A stretch of DNA of 17,932 nucleotides from JANMEB01 sp041740495. Its GTDB lineage: Bacteria; Planctomycetota; Planctomycetia; Pirellulales; Pirellulaceae. The stretch is taken from positions 1 to 17,932 of the forward strand of contig JBGSLW010000380.1 of NCBI GenBank assembly GCA_041740495.1, given 5' to 3'. Below the pieces are notes generated by a model. That model was not told the DNA's origin. It was given only the letters and a program-made list of their open reading frames with translations, and did no database searches. This document shows positions 13,936 to 17,932 of this stretch, one piece after another. Position 1 is the stretch's first letter, and each line of letters opens with the position of its first letter. The position numbers and the translations under genes are program-made.

Positions 13936-16900
13936 ATGGACTTCTTCCTGAAATACTCGCGCTACGTCCTGCTGGGCGTCCTGATTACCCTCCCGATTCT
14001 GGGGATCGGTGCTGCGCGGGCCGTCAAGAGCAACAACAACCAGGTCGAGGATTGGCTCCCGTCGAATTTTAAGGAAACGCTCGATTTGAGTTGGTTTCGC
14101 CAGCATTTTGCCAGCGACCAATTCGTCATTATCAGTTGGGATGGCTGTTGTCTGGGGGATCCGAACGGGACAGGCTTCGATGCGGAAGATGACCCGCGGA
14201 TTGAGGCGTTGGCCCGGGCATTGGTGCCGGATGTAACGGACTCGGGAAAATCCGCTCCCAACGGGGTGGAAACCCAGGACGGCGAAGGGCTCTTTCCCGC
14301 GGCCTATACGAAATCCGAGCCCGAACCGGTGTACTTCAGTTCGGTCACGACGGGACGCCGGGTTCTGGACGCCTTGATGAAGGCCCCCAGTAGCATCTCG
14401 CGCGAGGACGCGATCCGACGGTTGAAGGGGGCGTTGGTCGGTCCCGATGGCCGACAAACCTGCGTGGTGGTGACCCTCACCCCAGAAGCGACGAAAAATC
14501 TGCGCGGGTCGATCGGGCGAGGAACGACTCGCCGTTTTCTCCGCTTCGAACGTCTCCCGGGAATCTTGTGGGACAAGGTACGGGCCTGCCATATCGACCC
14601 CGAAACCGTGCGAGTGGGTGGGCCGCCGGTCGACAACGTGGCGATCGACGAAGAGGGGGAAAAAACCCTGATGCGTCTGGCGGGGCTTTCGATGCTGCTG
14701 GGTTGGACGTTGGCCTGGCTTTCGCTCCGCAGCTTCCGCTTGACTGCGATCGTCTTCGCATGTGGGATCATCAGTGCCATGTTGGCGATGGCGCTCGTCA
14801 ATTTCAGCGGCCAGAAGATGGACGCGATTTTGATGTCGATGCCGCTGCTGGTCTACGTGCTGGCGATGAGCGCTGCCGTGCACCTGGTGAGTTATTACAC
14901 CAGCGAGTTACCCAAGGGGGATCTCGACCGCGCCGCGATGCGGGCCGTGCGGCATGCCTGGAAGCCTGCCCTGCTCTGTTCGGTCACCACCGCAATCGGT
15001 TTGATCTCGCTGTACGCCAGCGAGCTGGCTCCGATTCGCAAATTCGGTTTGTACTCGGCGATGGGCGTGATTGGGCTGTTGGCCGTGACGTTTATTTTCC
15101 TGCCGGCGGCGTTGCAGTTGTTCCATCCCCGGCCGGCGAGCGTCAACTTGTTGCCGCCTGAACCTGGCCCGAACAGTCCCTCGAATTCGGCCGGCGATCC
15201 GCGGCGGCGCCGCAAACGTTCGGACAAGTCGAAGGCATTGGCTTCCGCGGCCGTCGTCCCCCCACGCAAACCCAAACGGCCGTTCGCTGAGCGACTTTGG
15301 TCCGGCTGCGCGCTGTTCCTGATTCGCAACTCGACGATCGTCGCCACCAGCAGCATCGCGATCGTATTGCTGACCGGGGCGGGGGCGATCAAGCTGCACA
15401 CTTCGATCGATCTGCTGAAGTTGTTCGAGCCGCACGCGCGGATTCTGAAAGACTACACCTGGTTCGAGCAACATCTGGGCCCGCTAGTCCCTCTGGAGAT
15501 CGTGGTCCGCTTTCCCGACGCGGAGCAACAAGAGACAAACTCCCCTGCCGCGACGCTCGAGTTCGAGGGGATTGCGCTTTCGGGGCCGGACGATTTGAAC
15601 CCTCCGCTAGCCAGCGACAATGGGGTGAATACCCCGGAAACGCTCAGCTTTCTCGAGCGCGCAGAACTCGTCGCACTCTGCCAGGACATGATCGACCGTC
15701 GCCATGGAGTTTCCGGGGAAGAGCTGGTCGGCAAGTCGATGTCCCCCGTGACGTTTACCGCCCCCCTTCCCGCGGGGAAGAACGATGCGGTGACCATCGC
15801 CCAACGTTCGACCACCAGCGACCTGTTGTGGAACCATCGCTCCGGTTTCATTTCCAGCGGATTCCTCCGAGTCAATCCGGACGACCAGGCCGAGTTGTGG
15901 CGGATCAGCTTGCGGGTGAAGGCGTTTGCGGGAGTCGACTTCGGCTCCTTTCTGGAGGAAACGCGCGCGACGTTGCGTCCCGTATTCGCGGCGCACCTGG
16001 CGCGGAAGCGCATCCTGGCACTGATGAAGGAGGCGGGAGCGCTCGAAGCCGGATCGACCGCCAACGCCGTGGTGATCTGGATCCCTGATGCGGGGGGCGA
16101 GTTGGAAAAACTCCCCGAATACCAACAGTACTTTTTGCGTTCGCTGCGATACCTTTTGACGCGCGAAGGCGTTCGGCTCCGCGTCCAGGAAGTCAAACCG
16201 GGAGTCGCCATCGAAGAGTCGCTGACGCGGCAAGTCGCCTTGCACGTCAGCCTGTTAGAACTGCCCGCCGAATTGCAAAAGCAACTGGCGAGCGTTTCGA
16301 CCCCCGTCCTGGGGCTCGATCAAGCCGGCCAAGGGTTGTGCGTTCCAGTCCGCGGCGAACGCGACGCCTGCGCCGGCGATGCCTTGTCGACTCCCCACGC
16401 CGTCGATGCGGTCTTCACCGGCGTCGTGCCGATCGTCTACAAGTCGCAGCGGAAACTCCTGGATGGACTGATCCAGAGCACCGTCTGGTCGTTTCTCACC
16501 ATCACACCACTGATGATGTTCGTCTGCCGCGGGATTCTGGCGGGACTCGTCGTGATGATCCCCAACGCGCTCCCGGTGCTGATGATCTTCGGCGGGATGG
16601 GCTGGCTCGGTTGGCCCGTCGATATCGGCTCGATGATGGCGGCCAGTATCGCGCTGGGAGTGGCGGTTGACGACACGATCCACTATTTGACCTGGTATCG
16701 CGAAGCCCTGGCGGCCGGCCATCCCCGGAAAACAGCGATCATTCGCGCGTACGGGCACTGCGCCTCGCCGACGATTCAATCGGCGCTGATCAGCGGATTG
16801 GGGATGTCCGTCTTCGTCTTCAGCACCTTCATGCCGACGCGGCGGCTGGGGATCCTGATGCTGGCGATTTTGATCGCGGGCTGTCTGGCGGAACTCATCA

Positions 16901-17151
16901 TGCTGCCGGCGATTTTGGCAGGGCCGATGGGGAAAGTCTTCAGCGCCACGCGGCGCAGGACAACCTCGACTCCGCCGAGCGATTCAGCGAATGCGATCCC
17001 CTCCGGGTCGGTGCGCGAACTCCCCTACCCACTCGCGTCGGCCAGCTCGATTCCCGCCACGACCGAATTCCAACGCGTCGACTTGGGCGAAGCAGTTTTG
17101 GTCAACGGAAAACCCCTTCGAAAATCCCGCCGCCGGGGCGCCCTGCGGTGA
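13936..17151 (+). CDS. RND/MMPL-superfamily membrane transporter
   Basis: A 1,071-residue protein with the internal duplication of the RND superfamily. Helix 1 at about 9-28 is followed by a large extracytoplasmic loop (to about 240). A five-helix block at about 240-395 contains the first Patched/MMPL-like segment (MDAILMSMPLLVYVLAMSAA). A basic linker (about 413-450, including RRRRKR) precedes the second half: a helix at about 458-485, a second large loop, and the final block at about 839-1000 with MIPNALPVLMIFGGMGWLGW and GVAVDDTIHYL, where D912-D913 sit at the usual proton-relay position. MMPL proteins move lipids or other hydrophobic molecules using the proton gradient; the substrate here is unknown. 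ATG 13936 starts just before helix 1, as expected, though no clear ribosome site precedes it. The gene is divergent from blaI across 558 bases, making it a possible but unproven target of that repressor. Confidence 0.88.
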   Translation: MDFFLKYSRYVLLGVLITLPILGIGAARAVKSNNNQVEDWLPSNFKETLDLSWFRQHFASDQFVIISWDGCCLGDPNGTGFDAEDDPRIEALARALVPDVTDSGKSAPNGVETQDGEGLFPAAYTKSEPEPVYFSSVTTGRRVLDALMKAPSSISREDAIRRLKGALVGPDGRQTCVVVTLTPEATKNLRGSIGRGTTRRFLRFERLPGILWDKVRACHIDPETVRVGGPPVDNVAIDEEGEKTLMRLAGLSMLLGWTLAWLSLRSFRLTAIVFACGIISAMLAMALVNFSGQKMDAILMSMPLLVYVLAMSAAVHLVSYYTSELPKGDLDRAAMRAVRHAWKPALLCSVTTAIGLISLYASELAPIRKFGLYSAMGVIGLLAVTFIFLPAALQLFHPRPASVNLLPPEPGPNSPSNSAGDPRRRRKRSDKSKALASAAVVPPRKPKRPFAERLWSGCALFLIRNSTIVATSSIAIVLLTGAGAIKLHTSIDLLKLFEPHARILKDYTWFEQHLGPLVPLEIVVRFPDAEQQETNSPAATLEFEGIALSGPDDLNPPLASDNGVNTPETLSFLERAELVALCQDMIDRRHGVSGEELVGKSMSPVTFTAPLPAGKNDAVTIAQRSTTSDLLWNHRSGFISSGFLRVNPDDQAELWRISLRVKAFAGVDFGSFLEETRATLRPVFAAHLARKRILALMKEAGALEAGSTANAVVIWIPDAGGELEKLPEYQQYFLRSLRYLLTREGVRLRVQEVKPGVAIEESLTRQVALHVSLLELPAELQKQLASVSTPVLGLDQAGQGLCVPVRGERDACAGDALSTPHAVDAVFTGVVPIVYKSQRKLLDGLIQSTVWSFLTITPLMMFVCRGILAGLVVMIPNALPVLMIFGGMGWLGWPVDIGSMMAASIALGVAVDDTIHYLTWYREALAAGHPRKTAIIRAYGHCASPTIQSALISGLGMSVFVFSTFMPTRRLGILMLAILIAGCLAELIMLPAILAGPMGKVFSATRRRTTSTPPSDSANAIPSGSVRELPYPLASASSIPATTEFQRVDLGEAVLVNGKPLRKSRRRGALR

Positions 17152-17171
17152 AGTCGCTCCTCGCGCCTCGT

Positions 17172-17218
17172 TCCTCCCCCACCGAGCCTGCCTCGGTGGA
17201 GCGCCGGTCTGACAACTA
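17172..17218 (+). repeat. Family-2 palindromic repeat, copy 3
   Basis: Hairpin CCACCGAG / CTCGGTGG at 17179-17199 with loop CCTGC; tail CCGGTCTGACAACTA. First of three units with an exact 71-base period. Confidence 0.85.
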
Positions 17219-17242
17219 CCACCGCCGTCCACCACACGCTCC

Positions 17243-17289
17243 CTCGCCCCCACCGAGCCTGCCTCGGTGGAGCTCCGGTCTGACAACTC
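17243..17289 (+). repeat. Family-2 palindromic repeat, copy 4
   Basis: Hairpin at 17250-17270; tail CCGGTCTGACAACTC. The spacers on either side share GTCCACCACAC, so the true tandem unit is about 71 bases rather than the 47-base core. Confidence 0.85.
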
Positions 17290-17313
17290 CCTAGCCTGTC
17301 CACCACACCTTCC

Positions 17314-17360
17314 CCCGCCCCCACCGAGCCTGCCTCGGTGGAGCGCCGGTCTGAAGACTA
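17314..17360 (+). repeat. Family-2 palindromic repeat, copy 5, abutting a start codon
   Basis: Hairpin at 17321-17341; tail CCGGTCTGAAGACTA. The last A of the unit is the A of the comB-like ATG (17360-17362). Here the tail reads GAAGACTA rather than GACAACTA, which creates the only ribosome-site-like GAAG in front of the gene. Confidence 0.82.
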
Positions 17361-17932
17361 TGGAATCCACGCTCGACGTTTACCTTCTCCCCCAACTGAT
17401 CCCTCCCGGCGCCTTGCGCGATCGCATCGTCGTGATCGTCGACGTACTCCGCGCGACTTCGACGATCGTGACCGCGTTGGCCCACGGCGCCGCGCGGATC
17501 TTACCCAGCGACGCAATCGAACGGGCTCGAGTCCTCGCCGCCGAGCGGACCCCGCACGCTTTGCTGGGCGGGGAACGGCAAGGGATGAAGATCCCCGGCT
17601 TCGACCTGGGGAACTCGCCGCGCGAGTACACGCCCGAGGCGATCGGCGGCCGGGAAATCGTCCTCGCCACCACCAACGGGACCTGTGCGATGTTCGCCTG
17701 CCACGAGGCGGACGAAATCCTGGTCGGGGCCTTTGTGAATCGCGCCGCCGTGCTGAGGGCGCTATCGTCCGCGCCGCACATCGCGGTGGTCTGCTCGGGC
17801 ACGGATGGAATGGTGACCGCCGAGGACGCACTGTTCGCCGGCAGCCTGGTCGATTCGCTGTGCGACCACGGTTCGGAGCGGAAGCAAAACGACCAAGCCC
17901 GGCTGGCCCGCGCGCTGTGGGACTCGACCTGG
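17360..17932 (+). CDS. comB: ComB-like 2-phosphosulfolactate phosphatase, 3' end outside window
   Basis: The first 191 residues of a ComB-family protein; the frame is open to the right edge. Recognised by MESTLDVYLLPQ at the start, VDVLRATSTI (28-36), LGGERQGMKIPGFDLGNSP (69-87), TTNGT (104-108), and CSGTDG-EDALFAG (145-161), in the usual ComB order. ComB of methanogens hydrolyses 2-phosphosulfolactate to sulfolactate in coenzyme M synthesis, needing magnesium. Many bacteria without that pathway carry homologues, so the substrate here is uncertain. About 45-60 residues are probably missing. The start follows directly from repeat copy 5, with only a weak GAAG 3 bases upstream. The gene may be downstream in a unit with the RND-type gene but is separated by three hairpin repeats. 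Confidence 0.88.
   Translation, partial: MESTLDVYLLPQLIPPGALRDRIVVIVDVLRATSTIVTALAHGAARILPSDAIERARVLAAERTPHALLGGERQGMKIPGFDLGNSPREYTPEAIGGREIVLATTNGTCAMFACHEADEILVGAFVNRAAVLRALSSAPHIAVVCSGTDGMVTAEDALFAGSLVDSLCDHGSERKQNDQARLARALWDSTW

Noticed and set aside
13801..14883. Minus-strand open frame of 360 codons
   Set aside because: Antisense to the RND-type gene; rich in Arg, His, Gln and Pro without any motif.
17172..17360. Possible small CRISPR array
   Set aside because: Units are 71-base tandem copies with similar spacers and a palindromic core, with no cas genes; spacers are not unique.

Overview
The window looks like a chromosomal segment of a GC-rich planctomycete (order Pirellulales or a relative). 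The main reason is the neighbouring pair of a cytochrome-c-like DUF1549/DUF1553 protein and a Tat-exported DUF1501 protein, a hallmark of that phylum. A BlaI/M56 sensor pair with a very large C-terminal extension, a double-length RND-type membrane protein and a ComB-like phosphatase fit the same picture. No rRNA, tRNA, CRISPR array or transposase gene is visible.

Left part (1-2103): the 3' end of a type II secretion pseudopilin-like (GspG-like) gene, a cluster of palindromic repeats, a decayed reverse-strand reading frame, and a peptidoglycan-binding plus DUF5675 gene of phage-lysis flavour. Middle-left (2104-6647, minus strand): a two-gene unit in which the DUF1549/DUF1553 c-type cytochrome gene is followed by the DUF1501 gene, with about 230 bases of palindromic repeats between them. 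At 6819-7264 is a compact HicB/HicA-type toxin-antitoxin pair with a clear -10 box.

Middle-right (7302-13585, minus strand): blaI and an M56 (BlaR1/MecR1-like) metallopeptidase gene overlap by 4 bases. The M56 frame is continuous with a further ~1,500-residue extracytoplasmic region, except that the frame breaks at a run of four G at 11855-11858. Restoring it gives one receptor of about 1,896 residues. Upstream of blaI is a near-consensus promoter (TTGACA, 17-base spacer, TATAAG) overlaid by two matching dyads with TACGAA/TTCGTA half-sites, a strong candidate for autoregulation by BlaI. Right part (13936-17932, plus strand): a divergent RND/MMPL-type membrane protein gene, three 71-base tandem repeat units, and the 5' part of a comB-like gene that runs off the window.

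Two unrelated families of short palindromic repeats punctuate the gene borders. Family 1 (9-bp stem, AGGA loop, trailing TACGCT) occupies the left half and its stems show paired (compensatory) base changes. Family 2 (stem CCACCGAG/CTCGGTGG, loop CCTGC) occupies the right half. Several copies contain or abut stop or start codons. The most notable items are the covarying hairpin family, the operator-promoter architecture of the BlaI system, and the giant, apparently frame-broken receptor.
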